Part shown: one piece after another, positions 1 through 7,610 of the stretch
Layout of the letters: the number at the start of each line of letters is the position of its first letter
How positions within the stretch are numbered: the first letter of the stretch is position 1
DNA from: an uncultured Acidimicrobiales bacterium
Lineage (GTDB): Bacteria > Actinomycetota > Acidimicrobiia > Acidimicrobiales > Iamiaceae
Assembly (NCBI GenBank): GCA_937926025.1
Contig: CALANQ010000096.1
Location: forward strand, 1 to 8,718
DNA length: 8,718 nucleotides
Direction: 5' to 3'
Notes under the pieces: generated by a model
The model's database searches: none
The model's input: only the letters and a program-made list of their open reading frames with translations
Told to the model about the DNA's origin: nothing
Made by a program: the position numbers and the translations under genes

Positions 1-2468
1 CTGCGGATCTACCTCGGCGCCGCCCCGGGGGTCGGCAAGACGGTCGCCATGCTGGAGGAGGGGCACCGTCGCGCCGAGCGCGGCACCGACGTGGTGGTCG
101 GGCTGTGCGAGACCCACGGCCGTCCGCACACTGCCGGCCTGATCTCCGGCCTCGAGATCGTCCCGCGGCGCCACCTCGAGTACAGGGGGACGCAGCTGGG
201 CGAGCTGGACCTCGACGCGGTCCTCGCCAGGCGGCCGGAGGTGGCCCTGGTGGACGAGCTCGCGCACACCAACGTGCCCGGTTCGCGCAATGAGAAGCGC
301 TGGCAGGACATCGACGAACTGCTCGACGCCGGCATCGACGTCATCACCACCGTGAACGTCCAGCACCTGGAGTCGCTGAACGACGTGGTGGAGCGCATCA
401 CCGGCGTGGCCCAGCGCGAGACGGTGCCGGACCACGTGGTGCGCAGCGCGGACCAGGTGGAGCTGGTGGACATGACGCCCGAGGCCCTCCGCCGCCGCAT
501 GGCCCACGGCAACATCTACGGCGCCGAGAAGGTCGACGACGCCCTGGGGAACTACTTCCGGATCGGCAACCTCACGGCCCTGCGCGAGCTGGCCCTCATG
601 TGGCTGGCCGACAAGGTCGACGACGCCCTCACCGCGTACCAGGACCAGCACGGCATCGACCGCACCTGGGAGACGCGGGAGCGGGTGGTGGTGGCGCTCA
701 CCGGGTCGCCCAGCGGCGAGCACCTCATCCGGCGCGCCGCCCGCATCGCCACCCGGGCCCGCGGCGAGCTGCTCGGCGTCCACGTGCGGGCCGGCGACGG
801 GCTCGCCGTCGCCACCCCCGGCGCGCTGGACCGGCAGCGCACGCTCCTGGCCGACCTGGGCGGGGCCTACCACGAGGTGGTCGGCGATGAGGTGGCCACC
901 GCGGTCGTGCAGTTCGCACGGGCCGAGCACGCGACCCAGATCGTGCTGGGCGCCACCGACCGCAGCCGGTGGACCGAGCTGTGGCGCGGGTCCGTGGTCA
1001 ACCGGGTGGTGCGGGCGTCGGGCGATCTCGATGTGCACGTCATCAGCCGCACGGCCGAAGACCCGCCCAGCGCCCGTCGACCTCGGCGCCCCACGCTCCT
1101 GCGCTCGCCGCTCAGCCGGCGGCGCCGCCTGGCCGGCTGGGTGCTCGGGGCGGTCGGCCTGCCGCTGCTGACCCTGCTGCTGGTCACGGTCCGCGACGGC
1201 TTCGGGCTCCCGGGCGACATGATGACCTACGTGCTGCTGGTGGTGGCCGTGGCGGCCATCGGCGGCACCGGCCCGGGTCTGACCACCGCGGTGGCGGCGG
1301 GCTTCGTGGTCAACTGGTTCCTCACCGAGCCCTACTACACGCTCACCATCGCCGAAGCGGAGAACACGGCCGCGCTGCTGGCGTTCGTGGGCGTCGGCGT
1401 GGCCGTGAGCCTGCTGGTCTCTCGAGCCGAGCGGCGCGCGGCCGACGCCCGTCGAGCGGGCCAGGAGGCCGAGGCGCTCGCCAGCGTGGCCGCGGGCCTG
1501 GCGCTAAGCGCCGACCCGGTGCCGTCGATGCTCGACCGGGTGCGCACCACCTTCCAGCTCGACAGCGCCGCCCTCTACACCGCCGACGCCCGGGGCTGGC
1601 ACCTGGACCACGGCTCCGGGTCACCGGTCCTCGACGACCCGACCGCGGCCACGGCCCGGATCCCCGCCGGCGACGACGCCGTGCTGGCCCTGACGGGTCC
1701 GGTGCCCAGCGCCGACGACCGGCTGGTGCTCTCCGCGTTCGCGGCGCAGCTGGCCACCGCGCTGGAGCAGCGCCGCCTGCGGGCGGAGGCGGCCGAGGCC
1801 CAGGTGGTGGCCGAGGGCGACGCGCTGCGCACCGCCCTGCTGCGGGCCGTGTCGCACGACCTGCGCACCCCGCTGGCCTCCATCAAGGCGTCCGTGTCGA
1901 GCCTGCTCCAGGACGACGTCGACTGGACCGACGCCGACGAGCACGAGTTCTTCGAGACCATCGACGAGGAGGCCGACCGGCTCGACCGGCTGGTGGGCAA
2001 CCTCCTCGACATGAGCCGCCTCCAGACCGGCGTCCTCCAGATGGTGACCCGACCGGTCGGCTGGGAGGAGGTGGTCGCGGCGGCAGCGTCGACGTGCCCG
2101 AGACCCTCCCGCCCATCGAGGCCGACCCCGCCCTGCTCGAGCGGTCCGTGGCCAACGTCGTGGCCAACGCGCTGCGCCACGGCGCCGGTGCCCCCGTCCA
2201 GGTGGAGGCTGCGGCCGGCGACGGCGTGGTCCACCTGCGGATCGTCGACCACGGTCCCGGCGTGCCGCCCGACCAGCGGGACCGGCTGTTCGAGCCGTTC
2301 CAGCGGCTGGGCGACACCAGCGGGACCGGGGTGGGTCTCGGGCTGGCGGTGGCCCACGGCTTCGTGGCCGCCATGGGCGGTTCGATCCGCCCCACCGAGA
2401 CCCCGGGCGGCGGACTCACCATGGAGCTGACGCTGCCGGTCGCGCACGCGCAAGGATCGGCGCCGTGA
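1..2468 (+). CDS. kdpD: KdpD osmosensitive K+ sensor histidine kinase, 5'-partial and frameshifted
   Basis: Membrane sensor kinase that in known systems phosphorylates KdpE to control the Kdp potassium pump. The window opens inside the gene; probably only some 15-25 N-terminal residues are missing. Numbering from base 1: Walker A GAAPGVGKT (6-14), the KdpD-type VDELAHTN motif (84-91), a universal-stress-like domain (about 228-350), four membrane segments (about 380-473, DUF4118 type), a GAF-like linker, and the DHp box SHDLRTPLASIK with phospho-acceptor His619 (bases 1855-1857). Up to about base 2085 the frame is +1. The ATP-binding domain follows in frame +3: N box NVVANALRH (from 2154), G1 DHGPGVP (from 2247), F box FEPFQR, G2 GTGVGLGLA (from 2322), stop at 2466-2468. 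Read literally, frame +1 stops at 2430 and yields a protein without the catalytic domain. Identity is very secure; whether the gene is broken in the organism or by a sequence error is open. Confidence 0.93.
2077..2093 (+). other. Frame break inside kdpD between DHp and ATPase domains
   Basis: Frame +1 reads a sensible KdpD up to GWEEVVAAA (GAG-GAG at 2065-2070) and then turns into Pro/Ser/Arg-rich nonsense. Frame +3 becomes sensible from VDVPETLPPIEAD (GTC at 2088). Joining them needs a net shift of -1, equal to loss of 3n+1 bases. Compared with E. coli KdpD as I recall it, the EEVV-to-PE spacing is about 12 residues too short, which suggests a deletion of about 34-37 bases rather than a single-base slip. 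I see no slippery heptamer here. It could be a real deletion or a collapsed GC-rich stretch in the assembly. Confidence 0.85.
2452..2456 (+). promoter_or_regulatory. Ribosome binding site of kdpE inside the end of kdpD
   Basis: AAGGA lies 8 nt before the GTG at 2465, an ideal Shine-Dalgarno sequence and spacing in otherwise G/C-only surroundings. It supports GTG 2465 as the kdpE start and shows that kdpE can be initiated even if translation of kdpD stops early in the shifted frame (stop at 2430). Confidence 0.7.
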
Positions 2469-3142
2469 CCCGGGTGCTGGTGGTGGACGACGAGCCGCAG
2501 ATCCGCCGCGCCCTGCGCACCAACCTGGCGGCGCGCGACTACGACGTCGTCCTGGCCGAGTCCGGCGAGCAGGCGCTGGACCTGGCCGCCAGCACCCATC
2601 CCGACGTGGTGATCCTGGACCTCGGCCTGCCCGGCATCGACGGCATCGCCGTGGTCGAGGGCCTCCGGGGGTGGACCACGGTGCCCATCATCGTGCTGTC
2701 GGTCCGCGACGCCGAGGCCGACAAGATCGCCGCCCTCGACGCCGGCGCCGACGACTACGTCACCAAGCCGTTCTCCATGGGCGAGCTGCTGGCCCGGCTC
2801 CGGGCCGCCACCCGCCGGGGCGCGGCCGGGCCCGACGAGGAGCCGGTGATCACCACCGACTCGTTCACCGTGGACCTGGCCGCCAAGCGGGTGGAGCGCG
2901 ACGGCGCCGAGGTCCACCTGACCCCAACCGAGTGGCAGCTGCTGGAGACCCTGGTCCGCCACCCCGGCCGCCTGATCAGCCAGCGCCAGCTCCTCCAGAC
3001 GGTGTGGGGGCCGCAGTACGAGCGGGAGACCAACTACCTCCGGGTGTACCTGGCCCAGCTGCGCCGCAAGCTCGAGGTCGACCCCAGCCGTCCCCGCCAC
3101 CTCATCACCGAGCCCGGCATGGGCTACCGCTTCGAGGCCTGA
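2465..3142 (+). CDS. kdpE: KdpE response regulator (OmpR/PhoB family)
   Basis: A 225-residue cytoplasmic DNA-binding response regulator, partner of KdpD; in characterised bacteria it activates kdpFABC transcription. The receiver domain (about 1-115) has the acidic pair D8-D9, phospho-acceptor D52 in VVILDLGLPGIDG, the switch Ser79 in IIVLSVRD, and the invariant Lys101 in YVTKPFS. The C-terminal winged helix (about 128-225) carries the KdpE/OmpR signatures LTPTEWQLLETLVRHPGRLI and YLRVYLAQLRRKLE and ends in the usual GMGYRFEA. Length and order are typical. The GTG start overlaps the kdpD stop in GTGA (2465-2468) and has a good ribosome binding site, indicating one operon with translational coupling. 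The regulator itself looks intact, unlike the kinase. Confidence 0.97.
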   Translation: MTRVLVVDDEPQIRRALRTNLAARDYDVVLAESGEQALDLAASTHPDVVILDLGLPGIDGIAVVEGLRGWTTVPIIVLSVRDAEADKIAALDAGADDYVTKPFSMGELLARLRAATRRGAAGPDEEPVITTDSFTVDLAAKRVERDGAEVHLTPTEWQLLETLVRHPGRLISQRQLLQTVWGPQYERETNYLRVYLAQLRRKLEVDPSRPRHLITEPGMGYRFEA

Positions 3143-3158
3143 CCGCCCGCCCGGTCCC

Positions 3159-3175
3159 GCGGCGCGGCCCGCCGC
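3159..3175 (+). terminator. Possible hairpin terminator after kdpE
   Basis: GCGGCG (3159-3164) and CGCCGC (3170-3175) are perfect complements around a 5-base loop, 17 nt after the kdpE stop. There is no T-run, and in such GC-rich DNA short matches like this arise by chance. Its placement between kdpE and the putative promoter of the next gene is the main argument for it. Confidence 0.3.
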
Positions 3176-3208
3176 ACCACCCTGGCGACCCGGCCGTGCT
3201 CCCCCGGG

Positions 3209-3214
3209 TACCCT
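3209..3214 (+). promoter_or_regulatory. Putative -10 element (TACCCT) of a leaderless promoter
   Basis: TACCCT fits the actinobacterial TANNNT -10 consensus and ends 8 nt before the GTG at 3223. That spacing would put the transcription start on or next to the start codon. No Shine-Dalgarno sequence and no convincing -35 box are visible. The same arrangement precedes the gene at 4479, which strengthens both calls. Confidence 0.5.
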
Positions 3215-3222
3215 CCCCGATC

Positions 3223-4428
3223 GTGTCGACCACTCCTGCCTTCGTGTCGCGGCTCGTGCGGCTGCCGCTCACCGACACCGACGGCGATCCGGTCGGCCGC
3301 ATCCGCGACGTCGTGCTCGCCCCGTCCGGCGACAGCAAGCTCCGGGTGCTGGGCCTGGTGGCCAACATCGAGCGGCGGAACATCTTCATCAACATGAGCC
3401 GCATCGCCGAGATCGACCCGAGCGGCGTCCGCATGGTGGGAGGCACCGTGAGCGTGCGGTCGTTCACGCGGCGCACGGGTGAGCAGCTGGCCGTCGGCGA
3501 TCTGCTCGACACGCGCGTCGGCGACGAGTACCTCACCGACCTGGCCATCGCGCCCGGCCCCGACAAGGCCTTCTGGTTCGTGGTGCTGGCCGCGCTCGGC
3601 CGCCGCGGCCCGCTGCGCCGCCGGGCTCCCAACGTGGTGCCGTGGGAGCAGGTGGCGTCCAGCTTCGCGAGCACCCCCGAGATGGACGAGGTCGCCGAGC
3701 TGCGCGACCTGCACCCCACCGATGTGGTCGACCGGCTCCAGGCGCTCAGCCCGGACCGTCGCCACGAGGTGGTCGCCCTCCTCGCCGACGAGCAGGTGGC
3801 CGACCTGCTCGAGGAGATGGAGGAGGAGGAGGCCGTGCGCCTGGTGGAGACCCTCGACCTCGAGCGCGCCGCGCACATCCTCGAGGAGATGGAGCCCGAC
3901 GACGCCGCCGACCTCCTGGCCGACCTGCCCGAGACCGAGCGAGCTGCGCTCCTGGAGGAGATGCGGCCCGAGGAGTCCATCCCGCTGCGGCGCCTCCTGG
4001 CCTACGACGAGGACACCGCCGGCGGCCTCATGACCCCGGAACCGGTGATCCTGGCCCACACCACCACCGTGGCCGAGGCCCTGGCCAACATCCGCGAGCG
4101 GGAGATCCCGGCCGAGCTCGCCGCCCAGGTGTTCGTGACCCAGCCGCCCGTGTCGACGCCCACCGGCAAGTACGTCGGCGTCGTCGGCTTCCAGCGGCTC
4201 CTGCGCGAGCAGCCGTCCACCACGCTCGACGAGTGCGTGAACGACAGCACCGAACCGGTCGCCCCCGACCTGCCGCTGCGCGACGTGGCCGAGCGCCTGG
4301 CGTCCTACGACCTGCTCGCCCTGCCCGTGTGCGACCGCTCCGGCCGCCTGGTGGGCGCGGTCACGGTGGACGACGTGCTCGACCACGTGCTGCCCGAGGG
4401 CTGGCGCCAGCGACGGGCCCGCACCTGA
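3223..4428 (+). CDS. Soluble PRC-barrel / MgtE N-domain / CBS-pair protein
   Basis: A 401-residue protein of a family common in Actinobacteria and often labelled magnesium transporter MgtE, but with no hydrophobic segments, so it is not itself a channel. Residues 7-80 form a PRC-barrel-like domain (FVSRLVRLPLTDTDGDPVGRIRDVVL); a second related stretch runs to about 145. Residues 150-262 form the acidic, all-helical MgtE_N domain built of short repeats such as LLEEMEEEEAV, ILEEMEPDDAADLLADLP and LLEEMRPEES. After DEDTAGGLMTPEPV, residues 266-395 form two CBS modules ending in LVGAVTVDDVLDHVLPE. In true MgtE the corresponding domains sense cytosolic Mg2+, so a divalent-ion or nucleotide sensor role is plausible but not shown. 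GTG 3223 is chosen because the conserved N terminus begins right after it and a -10 hexamer fits upstream. It lies 80 nt after kdpE, probably as a separate transcript. Confidence 0.88.
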   Translation: MSTTPAFVSRLVRLPLTDTDGDPVGRIRDVVLAPSGDSKLRVLGLVANIERRNIFINMSRIAEIDPSGVRMVGGTVSVRSFTRRTGEQLAVGDLLDTRVGDEYLTDLAIAPGPDKAFWFVVLAALGRRGPLRRRAPNVVPWEQVASSFASTPEMDEVAELRDLHPTDVVDRLQALSPDRRHEVVALLADEQVADLLEEMEEEEAVRLVETLDLERAAHILEEMEPDDAADLLADLPETERAALLEEMRPEESIPLRRLLAYDEDTAGGLMTPEPVILAHTTTVAEALANIREREIPAELAAQVFVTQPPVSTPTGKYVGVVGFQRLLREQPSTTLDECVNDSTEPVAPDLPLRDVAERLASYDLLALPVCDRSGRLVGAVTVDDVLDHVLPEGWRQRRART

Positions 4429-4465
4429 CCCGGCTCGCCGCGGCCCGCCGGAACGGGGCCGTCCC

Positions 4466-4471
4466 TAGGAT
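4466..4471 (+). promoter_or_regulatory. Putative -10 element (TAGGAT) of a leaderless promoter
   Basis: TAGGAT matches TANNNT and ends 7 nt before GTG 4479, so transcription would begin at the start codon. No Shine-Dalgarno match is seen in the 7-nt spacer, and no clear -35 box is present. It implies that the hydrolase gene is transcribed independently of the gene ending at 4428. Confidence 0.55.
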
Positions 4472-4478
4472 TCCCGCC

Positions 4479-5981
4479 GTGAAGCGCACCCTTGCGGCCC
4501 TGCTCGTCGCCGCCACCCTGCTGGCCGGCTGCTCCACCTCGGGCAGCAACGAGTCGGCCAAGGAACCCACCACCACCCGCGCCGACGGCGCCAGCAGCGG
4601 GAGCACCACCACCAAGGCGCCCGAGGCCGGCGCCCGCACCATCGACTGGTCGGACTGCGGCGGCGGGTTCGAGTGCGGCACCATCACCGTCCCGCTCGAC
4701 TACTCGAAGCCCGACGGCGAGACCATCGACGTGGCCGTCACCCGCCACCCCGCCGACAACCCCGAGCAGCGGATCGGCACCCTGTTCATGAACCCGGGCG
4801 GACCGGGCGGCTCCGCCATCGACCTGGCTCGCAGCTTCTCCCGTGCCGGCGACATCGGCGACCGCTTCGACATCGTCGGCTTCGACCCCCGTGGCGTCGG
4901 CGAGAGCTCGCCGCTCGACTGCCACTCCCACCTGGTCGACATCTACGACACCGACCCCAGCATCGACAGCCCTGAGGACCGCAAGGCCACGCTCGAGACG
5001 TCGCAGGAGTTCGTCGACGAGTGCGAGCAGAAGTACGGCGACATCCTCCCGTTCCTCGGCACCACCGACGTGGCCCGCGACATGGACGAGATCCGCAAGG
5101 CCATGGGCGAGGACCAGATCAACTACCTCGGCTACTCCTACGGCACGTCCCTCGGCCAGGAGTACGCCCGCCTGTTCCCCACCCGCGTGCGGTCGATGGT
5201 CATCGACGGCGTCGTGGACCACGCGCCCGACGGCCTCGCCACCGCGCAGGCCCAGGCCGCGGGGTTCGAGACCGCGCTGGACGCCTACATCGCGCACTGC
5301 GAGGACGACGGCTGCGGCTTCGGCGGCCAAGACGCCGGCGCCGTGATCGACGAGGTCAGCGCGGCCGCCGAGAAGGCGCCCATCCCCGCGCCGGGTGCCA
5401 GCCGAGATGCCGGCCCCGGGGTGGTCTCCCTGGCCCTCGCCCAGGCGCTCTACAGCGAGCAGCTGTGGGGCCAGCTGTCGAGCGCGCTGCGCAACGCCCA
5501 GGACGGCGATGGCACCGGCCTGGTGAGCCTGGCCGACATGTACCTCGGCCTCGACGGCGGGGGCAGCAGCTTCGAGATCTACTTCGCCGTGTCCTGCCTG
5601 GACGAGACGTGGCCGGCCGACCCCGACGTCACCCTCGACGCGTCGATCGCCGCGGAGAAGGCCGTGCCCCGCTTCGGCGGGCCCATCGTGTCGGACTACG
5701 TGCGCTGCTCGCTGTGGCCGGCCAAGGCCAAGCCGCTGAAGCCGGTCCCGGCCGACACCGAGGGGCTGCCGCCGATCGTGGTGGTCAGCACCACCAACGA
5801 TCCGGCCACCCCCTACGAGAACGGCGTGGCCGTGGCCGAGCAGATCCCCGGCGCCGTGCTGGTCACCAACGAGGGCGAGGGCCACACCATCGTCGGCCAG
5901 GGCAAGCCCTGCATCGACGACATGGTCCGCGACTACTTCGTGGACCTCACCGTCCCCGAGGACGGCCTCACCTGCAGCTGA
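4479..5981 (+). CDS. Lipoprotein alpha/beta-hydrolase, tripeptidyl-aminopeptidase (TAP)-like
   Basis: A 500-residue secreted serine hydrolase, likely a proline-iminopeptidase/tripeptidyl aminopeptidase-type enzyme clipping peptides outside the cell; the substrate is not predictable. Residues 1-17 are a lipoprotein signal (MKRT, hydrophobic core, lipobox LLAGC), with Cys18 the lipid anchor. Residues 19-52 are a Ser/Thr/Ala-rich flexible linker. The catalytic domain shows the oxyanion-region motif MNPGGPGGS, the strand motif DIVGFDPRGVGES, and the nucleophile elbow GYSYGTSLG with Ser220. Asp441 (STTNDPATPY) and His469 (EGEGHT) complete the triad in the C-terminal TAP-like domain, whose paired cysteines suit an exported protein. 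The length is usual for the family. GTG 4479 is set by the signal peptide starting there and by the adjacent TAGGAT. The gene converges with phoD. Confidence 0.93.
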   Translation: MKRTLAALLVAATLLAGCSTSGSNESAKEPTTTRADGASSGSTTTKAPEAGARTIDWSDCGGGFECGTITVPLDYSKPDGETIDVAVTRHPADNPEQRIGTLFMNPGGPGGSAIDLARSFSRAGDIGDRFDIVGFDPRGVGESSPLDCHSHLVDIYDTDPSIDSPEDRKATLETSQEFVDECEQKYGDILPFLGTTDVARDMDEIRKAMGEDQINYLGYSYGTSLGQEYARLFPTRVRSMVIDGVVDHAPDGLATAQAQAAGFETALDAYIAHCEDDGCGFGGQDAGAVIDEVSAAAEKAPIPAPGASRDAGPGVVSLALAQALYSEQLWGQLSSALRNAQDGDGTGLVSLADMYLGLDGGGSSFEIYFAVSCLDETWPADPDVTLDASIAAEKAVPRFGGPIVSDYVRCSLWPAKAKPLKPVPADTEGLPPIVVVSTTNDPATPYENGVAVAEQIPGAVLVTNEGEGHTIVGQGKPCIDDMVRDYFVDLTVPEDGLTCS

Positions 5982-5988
5982 CCGGCCG

Positions 5989-6010
5989 CCCTCCGCTCAC
6001 CGGTGGAGGG
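5989..6010. terminator. Possible bidirectional hairpin at the convergent gene junction
   Basis: CCCTCC (5989-5994) and GGAGGG (6005-6010) are complementary around a 10-base loop that contains part of the perfect palindrome CACCGGTG (5998-6005). The element spans the 15-nt gap between the hydrolase stop (5981) and the last codons of phoD, where a shared terminator would be expected. The short stem and lack of T-runs keep confidence low. Confidence 0.3.
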
Positions 6011-7553
6011 AGCGCACCGACCGGGTGAGCAGCGGGTGGATGGCCGGGACCAGCTCGGCGCGCCCGCGGGGCACCCGGTAGGTGGCGGCGCGGAACTCGT
6101 CGTCGCTGAGGGCCAGGACGCCGTCCACGAAGCACCAGGTGGCCTCCAGCCGGTCGTGGTCCAGGTCCACCGCCAGGTAGCCGTGACCGTCGAAGTCGGC
6201 CCAGCGCGCGTGGGGGAACGCCTCGACGAACCGGTCCTGCGCCTGGCGCGACCCGCCGTACGCGTCGCCGAGCTTGTCGTCGAGGTTCTGCGACGTGAGG
6301 CTGGCCGTGACCAGCTCGACGGCCAGGGGCGCCGCGCCGGTGGCGGCCGCCGCGAACGGGTCGCGGTGCACCTCGAGCGCCATGCCCACGTGGATGTCAC
6401 CCGACAGCACCACCAGGTCCCGGACGCCGTGCTGCTCGACGTGGGCGAGGATGGCGTCGCGCTCGACGGGGTAGCCGTCCCACTGGTCCTGATCGCAGGC
6501 GATCTGGTCCGCGTGGATGAGCTTGAGCTTCCGCAGCGGCTCCACCAGGTCCTCGGGGAGGTCGGGGCGGAAGGTGGTGGAGAGCACCGACGGGTTGCCC
6601 CACAGCTTCCACGCCGCCGTCGACGAGGCCAGCCGGTCGAGCAGCCAGGTGCGCTGCTCGGGTCCGAGGGCGGTGCGAGCCGGGTCGGCCATGGCCCCAC
6701 CGGCCACGGGCTGGTCCCGTCGGCTCCGGGAGTCGGTGAGCACCAGGTCGGCCAGGTCACCGAGCGGCACGTGCCGGTAGACGCGCTCAGGGTCGTTGCG
6801 GTCGGGACGGCGGATCGGCAGCCACTCCTCGCGGGCGGCGAAGGCGGCGGCCCGGCGCTCGGCCCACGGACCGAAGGCGGCCTCGTCGTGGTTGTCGGCA
6901 CCGTCGCGCCAGGCGCCGTCGGCCAGCTCGTGGTCGTCGAGCGCCGGGATCACCGGCAGCGCGGCCCGCACCCGCTGCACCGACGGGTCGCCGACGTACT
7001 GGCGGTACCGGGTGCGGTAGTCGGCCCGCGTGACGCACTCGTGGAGCGGATCGAACGGCCGGCCGATGTCCGCGCCGGGCGTCTGGTTCTTGGGCGGGGT
7101 GTTGGACGCCTCGTAGATGTAGTCGCCGAGGTGCAGCAGGAAGTCCAGCTCCCCGGCCTCGCCCCGGTCGGCGATGCGGTCGTAGGCGTTGAAGAACCCG
7201 GCGTTGAACTTGGCGCACGACACCACCGCGAACCGGGTCCGCTCCACGTGGCCGGCGGGCAGGGTCCGGGTCCGCCCGACGGTCGACACCGCACCGGGCA
7301 GGTCGAAGCCGAAGAAGTAGGTCGTGGCCGGTTCCAGGCCGGTGACGTCGACGTGCACGGTGTGGTCCCGGTCGGCCGCGGCGATGGCGGTGCCCTGGGC
7401 CACCAGGTCGCTCAGGCGGTGGTCGCGAGCGACGCACCACGACACGGTGACGTCGGCACCGGGCGCCACGCCCGACACGTGGGTCCAGATGATGACCCGG
7501 TCCGAGAGCGGGTCGCCGCTGGCGACCCCGTTGGCGAAGGCGTTGCTGTCCAT
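5997..7553 (-). CDS. phoD: PhoD-family metallophosphatase (alkaline phosphatase D), no signal peptide
   Basis: A 518-residue phosphatase/phosphodiesterase of the PhoD family, which cleaves phosphate mono- and diesters with an Fe/Ca-type metal centre. The N-terminal beta domain starts with FANGVASGDPLSDRVIIWTHV. Metal-site motifs follow: FAVVSCAKFNAG (Cys113), LLHLGDYIYE (Asp144), PALDDHELAD (206-212) and VVLSGDIHVGMALE (GDIH 385-388), then the family-typical ELVTASLTS. Numbering is from ATG 7551-7553, preferred because the conserved region begins five residues later; an in-frame GTG at 7584-7586 would add 11 residues. An in-frame stop at 7602-7604 excludes a Tat or Sec signal peptide, which classical PhoD enzymes have. 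The protein thus appears cytoplasmic, or exported by another route. The usual Trp before DDHE is Leu, a small deviation. Specific substrate unknown. Confidence 0.9.
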   Translation of the reverse strand: MDSNAFANGVASGDPLSDRVIIWTHVSGVAPGADVTVSWCVARDHRLSDLVAQGTAIAAADRDHTVHVDVTGLEPATTYFFGFDLPGAVSTVGRTRTLPAGHVERTRFAVVSCAKFNAGFFNAYDRIADRGEAGELDFLLHLGDYIYEASNTPPKNQTPGADIGRPFDPLHECVTRADYRTRYRQYVGDPSVQRVRAALPVIPALDDHELADGAWRDGADNHDEAAFGPWAERRAAAFAAREEWLPIRRPDRNDPERVYRHVPLGDLADLVLTDSRSRRDQPVAGGAMADPARTALGPEQRTWLLDRLASSTAAWKLWGNPSVLSTTFRPDLPEDLVEPLRKLKLIHADQIACDQDQWDGYPVERDAILAHVEQHGVRDLVVLSGDIHVGMALEVHRDPFAAAATGAAPLAVELVTASLTSQNLDDKLGDAYGGSRQAQDRFVEAFPHARWADFDGHGYLAVDLDHDRLEATWCFVDGVLALSDDEFRAATYRVPRGRAELVPAIHPLLTRSVRSLHR

Positions 7554-7590
7554 GAGATCAGAGGACCACGCCCGCCTCCCGCCCACATGA

Positions 7591-7610
7591 GTAGCGATTG
7601 CTCAAATTCC
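7591..7610 (-). promoter_or_regulatory. AT-richer patch upstream of phoD, candidate promoter region
   Basis: This 20-base stretch contains the only notably A/T-rich bases in the gap (GATT and CAAATT in plus orientation) and lies about 40-57 nt upstream of the phoD ATG on the minus strand. It includes GAGTAGCGATTGCTC, an imperfect dyad that extends to 7589. A promoter is expected here if prfC terminates upstream, but I cannot define convincing -35/-10 boxes. Confidence 0.3.

Noticed and set aside
2077..2093. Programmed -1 ribosomal frameshift in kdpD
   Set aside because: The shift direction fits, but there is no X-XXY-YYZ slippery site, no kdpD system known to me uses one, and about 12 linker residues also appear to be missing, which points to a deletion.
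1883..3100. Minus-strand open frame of 405 codons across the kdpD/kdpE junction
   Set aside because: Shadow of two well-recognised genes on the plus strand, with low-complexity translation.
2671..3222. N-terminal extension of the PRC/MgtE_N/CBS protein back through kdpE
   Set aside because: The open frame extends upstream, but its translation there is Pro/Arg/Gly nonsense overlapping kdpE; family similarity starts just after GTG 3223.
3814..3836. GAG-rich short repeat in the MgtE_N region as a microsatellite
   Set aside because: It encodes the acidic helix EEMEEEEA typical of this domain, so it is explained by protein composition.
4430..4451. CCGGC...GCCGG inverted repeat after the CBS gene as a terminator
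   Set aside because: Only 5 bp with a 12-base loop in extremely GC-rich DNA, and no T-run; not distinguishable from chance.
3642..4478. N-terminal extension of the hydrolase upstream of 4479
   Set aside because: The upstream part is a shadow of the CBS protein; a lipoprotein signal peptide must be at the N terminus, which fixes the start at 4479.
4305..5885. Long minus-strand open frame (526 codons) opposite the hydrolase
   Set aside because: Composition is dominated by Gly/Val/Ala/Arg without motifs; it is the complement of a gene with an obvious signal peptide and catalytic triad.
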